DNA of 64,000 nt from Halorhabdus sp. CBA1104 (GTDB taxonomy: Archaea > Halobacteriota > Halobacteria > Halobacteriales > Haloarculaceae): positions 558,001 to 622,000 of the forward strand of contig NZ_CP033878.1 of the NCBI RefSeq assembly GCF_009690625.1, in the 5' to 3' direction. A model generated the notes under the pieces. It saw only the letters and a program-made list of their open reading frames with translations, was not told the DNA's origin and made no database searches. The number at the start of each line of letters is the position of its first letter. The first letter of the stretch is position 1. The translations under genes were made by a program, and so were the position numbers. Shown piece by piece: positions 7,822 to 15,556 of the stretch.

Positions 7822-8745
7822 ATGTCTTCCAGCGAGTCCCACGTCGATCCGGGTCAGTTTCTCAAACAGCTCCGGGCCTTCCAATACCGCGAGGTAACGA
7901 TGGCGCTGGCGACGCTATCGGTGATTGCCGGTTCGATCGTCTTCTTCCCCGGTTTCGGGGAGATGACCAGCGGCCTCCAATCGGATGTCTCGGCGACGAT
8001 CTTGGTTGTCTTCGTCGGCGTCGCGATCCTGGCCGGCGCGATCAAGGGCATGATCGGCTTCGGGTACGCACTGGTCGCGACCCCAATCTTCGCTACCGTT
8101 ATCGACCCGACGCTGGCAGTGGTCGTCCTCGCGATCCCGCCCTGGATGCTCAACATGTTCCAGGTCGGCGAAACCGACACTGGAATGGCTTTTATCCGTG
8201 AGGAATGGCTGTTGCTCGTCCTGGCGATCGCTGGCGCGGTCGTCGGCGTTGCCGTCCTCGATGCGGTCGAGACCGGCCCGCTGGTGCCGTTCCTGATCGG
8301 CCTCGTCGTCTTCGGATACGTCCTCTTCCAGCTCGGACAGGGCTTCGTGACCGTCGAGAAAGCCCACCACCCCGTGGCAATGAGTATCGCCGGTGCACTG
8401 GAAGGGTTCCTGCTTGCAATTGCGAACCTCGGGCCGCTCCTGCCCGCCTACTTCCACACCTTCGAGCGCGATACCGAGCGCTACATCGGTGGCCTCTCGA
8501 TGGTCCTGGGCGCGATCTTCACGGTCAGGATCGTCCAGATGGCGCTGTTCACCGACCTCATGACGCCCTACCGGCTGTGGCTGGGCTCGGTCATCGCTGT
8601 CGTGACGCTGGTGGGGCTGTTCATCGGGACCTACCTCCGGCGGCTGGAGATCGACGAGCGGCGGTTCAACTGGTTCGTGGTCGCGCTCCTCTTTGTGATA
8701 TCGCTGAACATCTTCCGGCAGACGATTCCGGCGCTGTTTCTGTAG
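7822..8745 (+). CDS. TauE/SafE-family membrane permease
   Basis: 307-residue polytopic membrane protein of the TauE/SafE family, which is linked to export or uptake of sulfonates, sulfite and related anions. About eight hydrophobic segments are visible, with the family-like glycine-rich repeats GAIKGMIGFGYALVATPIFA in the first half and GALEGFLLAIANLGPLLP in the second, reflecting the internal duplication of this family. The N-terminal 30 residues are polar and cytosolic-looking. It stands alone after the nad genes, so the substrate is not indicated by context. The ATG at 7822 is the first with a sensible N-terminus. Confidence 0.82.
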   Translation: MSSSESHVDPGQFLKQLRAFQYREVTMALATLSVIAGSIVFFPGFGEMTSGLQSDVSATILVVFVGVAILAGAIKGMIGFGYALVATPIFATVIDPTLAVVVLAIPPWMLNMFQVGETDTGMAFIREEWLLLVLAIAGAVVGVAVLDAVETGPLVPFLIGLVVFGYVLFQLGQGFVTVEKAHHPVAMSIAGALEGFLLAIANLGPLLPAYFHTFERDTERYIGGLSMVLGAIFTVRIVQMALFTDLMTPYRLWLGSVIAVVTLVGLFIGTYLRRLEIDERRFNWFVVALLFVISLNIFRQTIPALFL

Positions 8746-8810
8746 GCGGGGGGCTTCGCCACGTGAAGTCCGGCTCCTGGTTTTAGTAGGAAGCCGGTAG
8801 AGGCCGAGAT

Positions 8811-9125
8811 ATGGAGTTCGTCAACACAGAAACGGTCCCAGGCGAAGAGATCGACGAATCGCTCGGTATCGCACGCGGCAATACCGTCAAAGCCCGCAAC
8901 GTCGGGCGGGACATCACCCAGAGTATCCGCAACATCACTGGCGGGGAGTTGAAGGCCTATTCGGAGTTGCTGACCGACGCCCGCGACGAGGCCATGGAAC
9001 GCATGGCCGAGGACGCGCGCTCGATGGGTGCCGACGCCGTGGTCAACGTCCGCTTAGAGAGTTCCGAAATCGCCAACGGCGGCTCGGAGGTCATCGCCTA
9101 CGGCACCGCGGTCACACTCAAGTAG
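8811..9125 (+). CDS. YbjQ/UPF0145 heavy-metal-binding-domain protein
   Basis: 104-residue cytosolic protein of the YbjQ (UPF0145) family, which forms pentameric rings; the function is unproven. It opens with ETVPGEEIDESLGIARGNTV and shows RNITGGELKAYSELLTDARDEA, then the conserved SMGADAVVNVRLESSEI. The length is normal for the family. A TATA-like GGTTTTAG lies about 27 nt before the ATG, so the mRNA is probably leaderless. A CCGGCT/AGCCGG inverted repeat (8771-8797) brackets this box. Confidence 0.85.
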   Translation: MEFVNTETVPGEEIDESLGIARGNTVKARNVGRDITQSIRNITGGELKAYSELLTDARDEAMERMAEDARSMGADAVVNVRLESSEIANGGSEVIAYGTAVTLK

Positions 9126-9146
9126 GACTGGCTCTCCACACGGCGA

Positions 9147-9611
9147 ATGGTCGAACGGACTGATCCAGGCAGTGTCGGCGTGGTCGCCGGTCGCTTCGTC
9201 GGCGCGCTGACGGTCGTTCTCACGGTCGCCGTCATGCTAACCCACGAGGAGGGGTTCTATCGAGCAGTGCGGATAGTGCTTGCCGGCCTGGAGAGTGACT
9301 TCGACGTGCCAGTCTGGGTCCTGTTCTGGGGCAACGTCGCCCTCGTCGCGGCCGGCCGGTATGCCTTCTGTTACGTCCTGGGCTCGCTGCTGGGGGTTGC
9401 CTACGACTGGCTCGACCGCCCCGGGATTGCGCTTTTGGCGATCGTCGTGGCGCTGCTCGGGACGATCGACGGCATCTACGGCGGCTTTGGCGCGCAAAGC
9501 GTCCTCGTCGGCGGAGGCTACCTGCTGGCCTGGCTCGCGTACGTGCCCGTCTTCGCCTGGCTGTTGGAAGCAAACGACGAGACGGACGACGGGCCGGTTC
9601 GCCTCGGATAA
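9147..9611 (+). CDS. Uncharacterised four-helix membrane protein
   Basis: 154-residue protein with four predicted membrane segments, near residues 12-32, 54-75, 90-110 and 118-140, and short polar ends. I do not recognise a family. The second segment (VLFWGNVALVAAGRYAFCYVLG) and third carry several Gly and Ala residues suited to helix packing. It follows the UPF0145 gene by 21 bases on the same strand and may be co-transcribed with it. The C-terminus is acidic (EANDETDDGP). It converges on htpX. Confidence 0.6.
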   Translation: MVERTDPGSVGVVAGRFVGALTVVLTVAVMLTHEEGFYRAVRIVLAGLESDFDVPVWVLFWGNVALVAAGRYAFCYVLGSLLGVAYDWLDRPGIALLAIVVALLGTIDGIYGGFGAQSVLVGGGYLLAWLAYVPVFAWLLEANDETDDGPVRLG

Positions 9612-9628
9612 TCGACCGGTCTGGAGAA

Positions 9629-10462
9629 TCAGGCCCGCAAGCGCCGGATACGCTCTTCGGTCGGCGGGTGCGTCGAGAAGATCTTCGACAACAGGCTGCG
9701 CTCCTCGCCCTTGATACAGAGGGCGCTTGCCTGCTCGTCGATCCGGCTCTGTGTGTGATCGGCCGAATTGATCTTCTCTAAGGCGCGGGCGAGCGGTTCG
9801 CCGCCCGTGATTTCGGAGGCGTCACTGTCGGCAACGTACTCGCGGTATCGCGAGATCGCCATGACGAAAATCGAGACGATGAACTGGACGATGTTCCCGA
9901 CGACCATCGCCATGATGAAGTCGCCGAAGTCGTTGTCCCCGGCAAAGAGGACGGCGAACTGGGCGACGAGGGCGACGATCGAGGCGATCCCCTGGCCGAC
10001 GACCATCATCACCACGTCGCGATTGCGGATGTGGGCCAGTTCGTGTGCGAGGACGCCTTCCAGTTCCTCGTGGTCGAGCATGTGGATGAGTTCCGAAGAG
10101 ACGACCACGACACCGGCTTTCTTTCGGCCGACGGCGAAGGCGTTTGGCACGCCCATCTCGGCGACCATCACGCGGGGCTTATCGATGCCCATCCGGTCGC
10201 TCATCCGCTCGATCGAGCGGTGGATCTCCCGGAAGCGCGGATCGTCTTCGGGCATGTCCTCGGCACCGACGCTCCGGAGAGCGGCCCACTTCCCGATCTT
10301 GTACTGGACGCCGATGAAGAGGACGCTACCGAGTAGGATCAACCCCAGTATCGTCGTCCCGCCGCCGAAGGCGACGTACGCGAGCAACGCCACCAGTGCA
10401 TAGAAGCCAAACAGGATGGACCCCACGACGGCCATCCTGAGTTTCAGGCCTGGATGTCTCAT
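9629..10462 (-). CDS. htpX: Membrane zinc metalloprotease HtpX
   Basis: M48-family protease for turnover of damaged membrane proteins, with its active site on the cytosolic face. The 277-residue protein has two N-terminal membrane helices (about residues 10-32 and 36-52), the zinc-binding HELAH at 140-144, and a second pair of hydrophobic segments near 152-175 and 185-205. The third zinc ligand lies in SRYREYVADSDA, and the C-terminal STHPPTEERIRRLR is a family hallmark. The ATG at 10462 is preferred over 10492 because a TATA-like GTTTATG on the minus strand is centred about 31 nt upstream and covers the longer start. Confidence 0.92.
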   Translation of the reverse strand: MRHPGLKLRMAVVGSILFGFYALVALLAYVAFGGGTTILGLILLGSVLFIGVQYKIGKWAALRSVGAEDMPEDDPRFREIHRSIERMSDRMGIDKPRVMVAEMGVPNAFAVGRKKAGVVVVSSELIHMLDHEELEGVLAHELAHIRNRDVVMMVVGQGIASIVALVAQFAVLFAGDNDFGDFIMAMVVGNIVQFIVSIFVMAISRYREYVADSDASEITGGEPLARALEKINSADHTQSRIDEQASALCIKGEERSLLSKIFSTHPPTEERIRRLRA

Positions 10463-10750
10463 GTCACCGGTGTGTCGGCGCTGAACGCTCATAAACTTCC
10501 TGGCATCGACACCACGAATCCGCAAGACGGCCACGCAGAGGGAGAGATACCGGCTCTGTTACTGGACGCTGCTGGTTCTGACAGCGAGAAGACCAATTCG
10601 GACCTGTCCAGCGGACGGACATTCCGACGGGTCAGCCCGACTGGGCTGGACGACTGTGTGATTCCGGATCGAGGCCGAAAACCCACACGTCCGGTGCGTC
10701 TCCGTCTATCGGCCGTCTGAAACGTGTTGATGGCGAGAAAACGGTGTCGG

Positions 10751-12319
10751 CTACTCCAGCAGCGACTCGCCAGTCATTTCGGCCGGCTGCTCGATGGCCA
10801 GCAGTTCCAGCAGCGTCGGTGCGATATCACACAGCGAACCGCCCGAGCGGACCGAGTGACCGCCCTCGTCGCCCTCGCTCGTCAGATAGACGATCGGGAC
10901 CTCGTTGAGCGTGTGGGCCGTGTGAGGGTCCTCGACCGTGCCGAGGTCGTCGGCGTTGCCGTGATCTGCGGTGAGGAGCAGGTCGGCACCCGCTTGCTGG
11001 GCCGTCTCGACGAGTCGCCCGAGTTGTTCGTCGACGGCCTCGACGGCTGCGACGGCTGCCTCGAAGTCGCCGGTGTGGCCGACCATGTCCGGGTTGGCGT
11101 AGTTGAGCACCAGCAGATCGGGGTCGTCGCTGTCTCGCGGCTGGTCGCCGCTCGACTGTTCCGGGTCGCTTTGGGACCCGCTCTCGATGTACTCGATTGC
11201 AGTGTCGGTCACACCTTCGGCGCTCATCTCGGGCTGTTCGTCGTAGGTCGGCACGTCCGGACTCTCGACGATCTCGCGGAGTTCCCCGTCGAATTTGACC
11301 TCGCGGCCGCCGTTGAGGAAGTAGGTGACGTGGGGGTACTTCTCGGACTCGGCGAGGCGAAGCTGTGTGCCGCCTGCCTCGGAGACGACCTCCCCCAGCG
11401 TGTTCTCGGGCTGGTTGGGCGGGTAGGCCACTGGGATGTCGAAGGTTTCGTCGTACTGCGTCATCGTCACGTAGTGGGTCTCGGGTGGCGACGTGTCGAA
11501 CTCCCAGTCCGGATCGATCGAGTTGAGCATCCGCGTGAGTTGACGCGCCCGGTCCGACCGGAAGTTGAAGAAGATGACCGCGTCGCCGTCTTCGAGGGCC
11601 GCACCGTCCTCGATCAGTGTCGGCTCGATGAACTCGTCGGTCGTCTCCCGGTCGTAGGACTCCTCGGTGGCCGTGACGGGATCAGGCGCGGAGAACTCGG
11701 CCTCGCGGTGAACGATGGCGTCGTAGGCCTTCTTCGTGCGCTCCCAGTTCTGGTCGCGGTCCATCGCGTGATACCGGCCCGTCACGGTCGCGACGTCGCC
11801 GGTGCCGTTTTCGGCGATGACGTCGCCCAGTTCTCGCAGGTAGTCTGCGCCGCCAGTCGGGGACGTGTCTCGACCGTCCATGAAGGCGTGGGTGACGGCT
11901 TCGACGTCGTTGTCGGCGGCCATCTCGATCAGCGCGTGGAGGTGCGTCTGGCGTGAGTGGACGCCGCCGTCGCTGACCAGGCCCATGAAGTGGACCTGCC
12001 CGTCGTTGTCCTTTGCATAGTCCATCGCCGCCAGCAGGTTCTCGTTTTCGAAGAACGTGCCGTCCTCGATGTCGTCGGTGATGCGGGTGGTATCTTGCTT
12101 GACGACGCGGCCGCCACCGATGTTGAGGTGGCCGACCTCGCTGTTGCCCATCTGGCCCTCCGGCAAGCCGACCCGCCGGCCCGACGCGTCCAGGCGGTTG
12201 TGCGACCCACTCTCCCAGTATTCGTCGAAGTTCGGTGTGTCCGCGGCTTTGACCGCGTCGCGGGCGTCTTCGTCGTCGTTGAGACCCCAGCCGTCGAGGA
12301 TAACTAGTCCAGCGTCCAT
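10751..12319 (-). CDS. gpmI: Cofactor-independent phosphoglycerate mutase
   Basis: Interconverts 3- and 2-phosphoglycerate in glycolysis and gluconeogenesis using manganese and a phosphoserine intermediate. The 522-residue protein shows the N-terminal GLVILDGWGL with a metal-binding Asp, the active-site QMGNSEVGH with nucleophile Ser60, FMDGRDTSPTGG, the metal-binding NYANPDMVGHTG and late DLLLTADHGNADD. An acidic, low-complexity stretch of about 20 residues (GSQSDPEQSSGDQPRDSDDP) precedes NYANPD and looks like a lineage-specific surface insert. The start at 12319 lies about 27 nt behind a TATA-like GTATTACG, with a perfect 14-bp palindrome next to it. Confidence 0.95.
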   Translation of the reverse strand: MDAGLVILDGWGLNDDEDARDAVKAADTPNFDEYWESGSHNRLDASGRRVGLPEGQMGNSEVGHLNIGGGRVVKQDTTRITDDIEDGTFFENENLLAAMDYAKDNDGQVHFMGLVSDGGVHSRQTHLHALIEMAADNDVEAVTHAFMDGRDTSPTGGADYLRELGDVIAENGTGDVATVTGRYHAMDRDQNWERTKKAYDAIVHREAEFSAPDPVTATEESYDRETTDEFIEPTLIEDGAALEDGDAVIFFNFRSDRARQLTRMLNSIDPDWEFDTSPPETHYVTMTQYDETFDIPVAYPPNQPENTLGEVVSEAGGTQLRLAESEKYPHVTYFLNGGREVKFDGELREIVESPDVPTYDEQPEMSAEGVTDTAIEYIESGSQSDPEQSSGDQPRDSDDPDLLVLNYANPDMVGHTGDFEAAVAAVEAVDEQLGRLVETAQQAGADLLLTADHGNADDLGTVEDPHTAHTLNEVPIVYLTSEGDEGGHSVRSGGSLCDIAPTLLELLAIEQPAEMTGESLLE

Positions 12320-12341
12320 ACCCGAGGGGTGGATCCCGAGC

Positions 12342-12348
12342 GTAATAC
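12342..12348 (-). promoter_or_regulatory. TATA-like box for gpmI
   Basis: Minus-strand GTATTAC centred 26-27 nt from the gpmI start codon, the spacing seen at most promoters in this window. The adjacent palindrome at 12357-12370 lies where a regulator could block or recruit the transcription machinery. Confidence 0.45.
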
Positions 12349-12356
12349 CTTTTGAT

Positions 12357-12370
12357 ATTTACCGGTAAAT
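12357..12370. promoter_or_regulatory. Perfect 14-bp palindrome upstream of gpmI
   Basis: ATTTACCGGTAAAT reads identically on both strands and sits 9 bp upstream of the gpmI TATA-like box. It is a candidate operator for a sugar or gluconeogenesis regulator. A palindrome of this length is expected a few times by chance in a window this size, so the position rather than the length is the argument. Confidence 0.4.
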
Positions 12371-12487
12371 CCTGCCTCGCCAGCACGTGTGTCCATCGAT
12401 AACGCATTATAATTCAGGATATAATCTCCTTTGGGGGCTGTTCGGAGCCCCGACTGATTTTTGAGCGCGTACACCAAATACGGGGCC

Positions 12488-13756
12488 ATGACGTTGGACC
12501 CAGTGCACGTCGAGGGGATCGCGCGCCTGGCCGGTCGGCTCGGCGATCGCGTCGAAGATGCCGACCACCAGGACCTCGCCGAGACGGCCTGGACTGAATT
12601 TCTGGACCCGCTGTATCGGGACGGCGATCCAGTCGTCGAACCACTCGACGAGCAGTGTCGCCGGGCAGCGCCACTCCCCGACGTGGCCCTAGCCGAGCGA
12701 CCGTTCGACACCCAACACGGACTGGACTCGGGGACGATCAACCCGACGACGTTCAAAAACGGACTCGTCTTGGACGTCGCCCAGGCCGCGATGGCCGGCG
12801 TGCCCTCGGCGCTCGATCTCCACCGTGAGCGGACAGTCGTCGTCAGCGCCCACACCAACGACCAGCGCCAGTCCCTGGGCCAGGATGCATGGGAACAAGA
12901 CGACGAAGGCTATACACACACTCGCCTACTCGAAGTCCCGCGTGTCGACCGCTATGCCCAGACCGTCGTTCACGCCTTGGCGCTGTACCTCGCCGAGAGT
13001 CACCACGCCCTCGAACACGCAAGCGAGGTCGAGGATCTACTGATCCTCGACGGACCGATCTACCCGACAGGCCTCCTTGCGTGGGCCGACCGCCACCCCG
13101 AACTCGCCGACCTCCTCGAAGGGGACAAACGACCGCGAGACGTCGTCGAAAACTACGTGCGATTGGTCGAACAGTTCGTCGAGCGGGACGTACCGCTGGT
13201 GGGATTCGTCAAGAACAGCGCCGCGAACGGCTTGATTCGGGCAATTCGAGAGCAGGCGACTGCGCCCTGGGCGAACGACAACGCCTTCTTCGAACACGTC
13301 CTCTCACGGACCGAAGCTGGCGACCTCCGGACCGACGCGATCACCTACACCAATTGGTTTCACTCTCGGGTCGGGACCGACCGGCCGCTTTCGACGGCTG
13401 GCAACGCACTCGGGATCGACCGCCATCTCGATCCAGAAGCCTACGAAGTGACCTTTTTCGCCCTGTTCGATCCTCGCGATGAACTGGTCTATCGCGTCGA
13501 AGCACCGTACGCCGTGACGCGCGATCCTGACCGTCGGGAGCGACTGGCCAGACAGATCGTCGCGGACGTAGCCGCCGAACGCGGGCCACCGCTGGCGGTC
13601 GCGAAAGCCGACGAACTCGCCAGGATCGGTGTGACGGGCAAACAGCAGTTGCGCGACCGCATCGGCCAGGAGTTCGAGGTCGACCGCCAGCGATCCTACA
13701 ACGACCGTCGCTGGGGGGCCGACTACGAGACTGACGGCCCCGTCACCGAATCCTGA
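12488..13756 (+). CDS. nurA: NurA-domain nuclease (DNA double-strand break repair)
   Basis: 422-residue protein matching the haloarchaeal NurA form. NurA is a 5'-3' nuclease that works with the HerA helicase in resecting DNA ends for homologous recombination. The first part contains DSGTINPTTFKNGLVLDVAQAAMA with a conserved Asp; the central LLILDGPIYPTGLL provides the second acidic site; and VPLVGFVKNSAANGLIRAI and the C-terminal PLAVAKADELARIG complete the family core. A TATA-like GATTTTTGAG centred about 27 nt upstream supports the ATG at 12488 rather than the in-frame start at 12461. No herA gene is adjacent, which is unusual. It diverges from gpmI. Confidence 0.82.
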   Translation: MTLDPVHVEGIARLAGRLGDRVEDADHQDLAETAWTEFLDPLYRDGDPVVEPLDEQCRRAAPLPDVALAERPFDTQHGLDSGTINPTTFKNGLVLDVAQAAMAGVPSALDLHRERTVVVSAHTNDQRQSLGQDAWEQDDEGYTHTRLLEVPRVDRYAQTVVHALALYLAESHHALEHASEVEDLLILDGPIYPTGLLAWADRHPELADLLEGDKRPRDVVENYVRLVEQFVERDVPLVGFVKNSAANGLIRAIREQATAPWANDNAFFEHVLSRTEAGDLRTDAITYTNWFHSRVGTDRPLSTAGNALGIDRHLDPEAYEVTFFALFDPRDELVYRVEAPYAVTRDPDRRERLARQIVADVAAERGPPLAVAKADELARIGVTGKQQLRDRIGQEFEVDRQRSYNDRRWGADYETDGPVTES

Positions 13757-13902
13757 GTCAGATCGTCGGGTCGTCCCTCCTCGACAGACGGACGCCGATT
13801 CGATCGACTTGCCCACACTGTCGTTCACTGGCGCTGTCTGCCGATCGGTGTGTTTCCTAGCACGCCAGAACGGGAGATGGATTTCCGGCGTCAACCCTCC
13901 AA

Positions 13903-13912
13903 TATATTTATA
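13903..13912 (+). promoter_or_regulatory. TATA box for the zinc-ribbon gene
   Basis: TATATTTATA in an otherwise GC-rich context, 50 nt ahead of the ATG at 13962. A TATA box here would give a short leader of roughly 20-25 nt. Confidence 0.45.
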
Positions 13913-13961
13913 GATTGTTGCTGACGAAAGATTGAATATACGGAGATGCCGATTATTAACC

Positions 13962-14129
13962 ATGACGAAAGAATGGCAGTGCACTCAGTGTGGCAACCTG
14001 CAGACGCGGACACTCGTCATGCACGTCAGCGAGGGCGCTCCCGAGGCGTGTGAGGTTTGTGGCAACGACGAGTTCGAGGAGACGATAATGGGGGGAACGC
14101 ACTCGGTACTAGACTCGGTGTTACCCTGA
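13962..14129 (+). CDS. Small zinc-ribbon protein
   Basis: 55-residue protein with two CxxC knuckles: CTQC at residues 7-10 and CEVC near residue 39, separated by a polar strand-rich stretch, as in rubredoxin-like zinc ribbons. It likely binds one zinc and may contact nucleic acid or protein; the function is unknown. The start MTKEWQCTQCGN is preferred over an upstream start that adds ten basic residues. It stands alone between nurA and the pst operon in AT-rich flanking DNA with a clear TATA box upstream. Confidence 0.72.
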   Translation: MTKEWQCTQCGNLQTRTLVMHVSEGAPEACEVCGNDEFEETIMGGTHSVLDSVLP

Positions 14130-14314
14130 AAGGGGAGTGGAACAAGCGCGATCGAATATTGACACATGTGTCGGTAGCGGCCGCTCTGGTTGCAGTCTTC
14201 GATATCTGGCACTGCTACAGAGCACTATGTACTGCTGTATATCCCGCAACAACGATCTGATCTACTCGTACTCCCACCGAGCCGACCGGAGCATATCGTA
14301 TCTTCCCATGCCCC

Positions 14315-14323
14315 TATTATAAA
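14315..14323 (+). promoter_or_regulatory. TATA box of the pst operon
   Basis: TATTATAAA, the strongest TATA match ahead of the phosphate genes, centred about 38 nt before the pstS ATG. Transcription would start near 14345 with a short leader. Confidence 0.55.
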
Positions 14324-14356
14324 CCCCTTTAGTCAAATCTGCCCCCGTCTACGTTG

Positions 14357-15492
14357 ATGACGCGAGATTCGACGCGTCCGGACAGTGCATCACGGCGGAA
14401 ATTCATCCTGTCGGCTGGCGCGCTCGGGGCGGCCGCGCTGGCAGGTTGCAGTGGGGCAGCGACACAACGGCTGAGCCTGAAGCCAACGTCGAGGATGGTG
14501 AGCAGGATACTGTCGATCAGAACACTCCGACGCCGACGGAATCGAATTCTCGGGACACCTCGACCCTGAAGGCCGACGGTTCTTCGACGGTGTACCCGAT
14601 CGCGAACGACGCGGGCCGACTGTGGAACGGTAATCCGCCGGCCGACGACAAAGAGTACTGGGGACCCGGCCAGTACGACATCGACACGGACATGCACCTC
14701 GCCGATTACTGGGCGAGCAAGTACGGCTTCGAGCCGACCGAAGAGCGCAGCGTCCCGCCGTTCGGTACGCAGATCGCGCTCAGTCACTCGGGGACCGGCG
14801 TCGAAGCGGTCATCAACAAACGCGTCGACATCGGTGACGCCAGTTCGACCGCCGAGTCGATCCTCGGTGAAGACAACGAAGAGCTGGATAACATCGTCGA
14901 TCACGTCGTGGGCGTCGACGGCCAGCCGATCGTCGTGAGCCGGGAGATCTACGACGCGGGCGTCGAACAGATCACCGGCGAGGAACTCCGGGGGATCTAC
15001 AAGAAAGAGATCACCAACTGGAGTGAACTCGGCGGCCCGGACAAGGAGATCTACGCGGTCGGTCGCTCCGAGGACTCGGGAACCGACACCGCGTTCCGAG
15101 CGAACCTCTATGGCGACCCCGACGCCCCGATCGAGCCCGACACCCGAAAAGGGCAAAACCAGCAGGTCAAAACCCTCATCGAGCAAAACGACAACGCCAT
15201 CGCCTACATCGCGCTGGCGTTCGTCGAGCCCGACGGCGTGACACCGCCGATCGCGCTCGACCTCGAGGGAACCGTCTACGAGTACGGCAAGAACCTCGGT
15301 GCCAAGGAGTATCCGCTCAACCGCGACCTCCACATGTACACCTACAACGGGACCTCCAAGAAGGAAGCCGCGTTCCTCAACATGATTCTCTCTGACTTCG
15401 GCCAGACCAACTTCGTCGAGCCACAGAACTACTTCAAGCTCCCGGAAAGTCGTCGCGAAGAAGAACGCGCGAAGCTCCCCGATCAGGTCTAA
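14357..15492 (+). pseudogene. pstS: Phosphate ABC transporter substrate-binding lipoprotein PstS, frameshifted
   Basis: PstS-type phosphate-binding lipoprotein, anchored outside the cell membrane and delivering phosphate to PstCA. The N-terminus has a twin-arginine signal (SRRKFILSAGALGAAALAG, Arg13-Arg14) ending in lipobox Cys31. Immediately afterwards, at the GGGG run 14453-14456, the frame breaks: the signal-peptide frame runs on to nonsense and stops near 14567, while the mature domain continues in the next frame (DTTAEPEANVEDG... LKADGSSTVYPIANDAGRLW...) to the stop at 15492. One extra G in the run would restore a single protein of about 378 residues. The rest is intact, including the phosphate-site-like GRSEDSGTDTAF. 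A sequencing error, a real mutation or -1 ribosomal slippage are all possible. Confidence 0.82.
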
Positions 15493-15556
15493 GACGACAG
15501 CTCTCCGGGAGTATACAGAATGGGAACTTTGGACGTATCTATTCGTCTTTACAACG

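Noticed and set aside
10724-11956. Open frame of about 410 codons antisense to gpmI
   Set aside because: Shadow of gpmI; product lacks any domain and the true gene covers the region fully.
14161-14172. Perfect 12-bp palindrome GACACATGTGTC upstream of the pst operon
   Set aside because: It is almost 150 bases from the TATA box, and palindromes of this length are expected about sixteen times by chance in a window this size.
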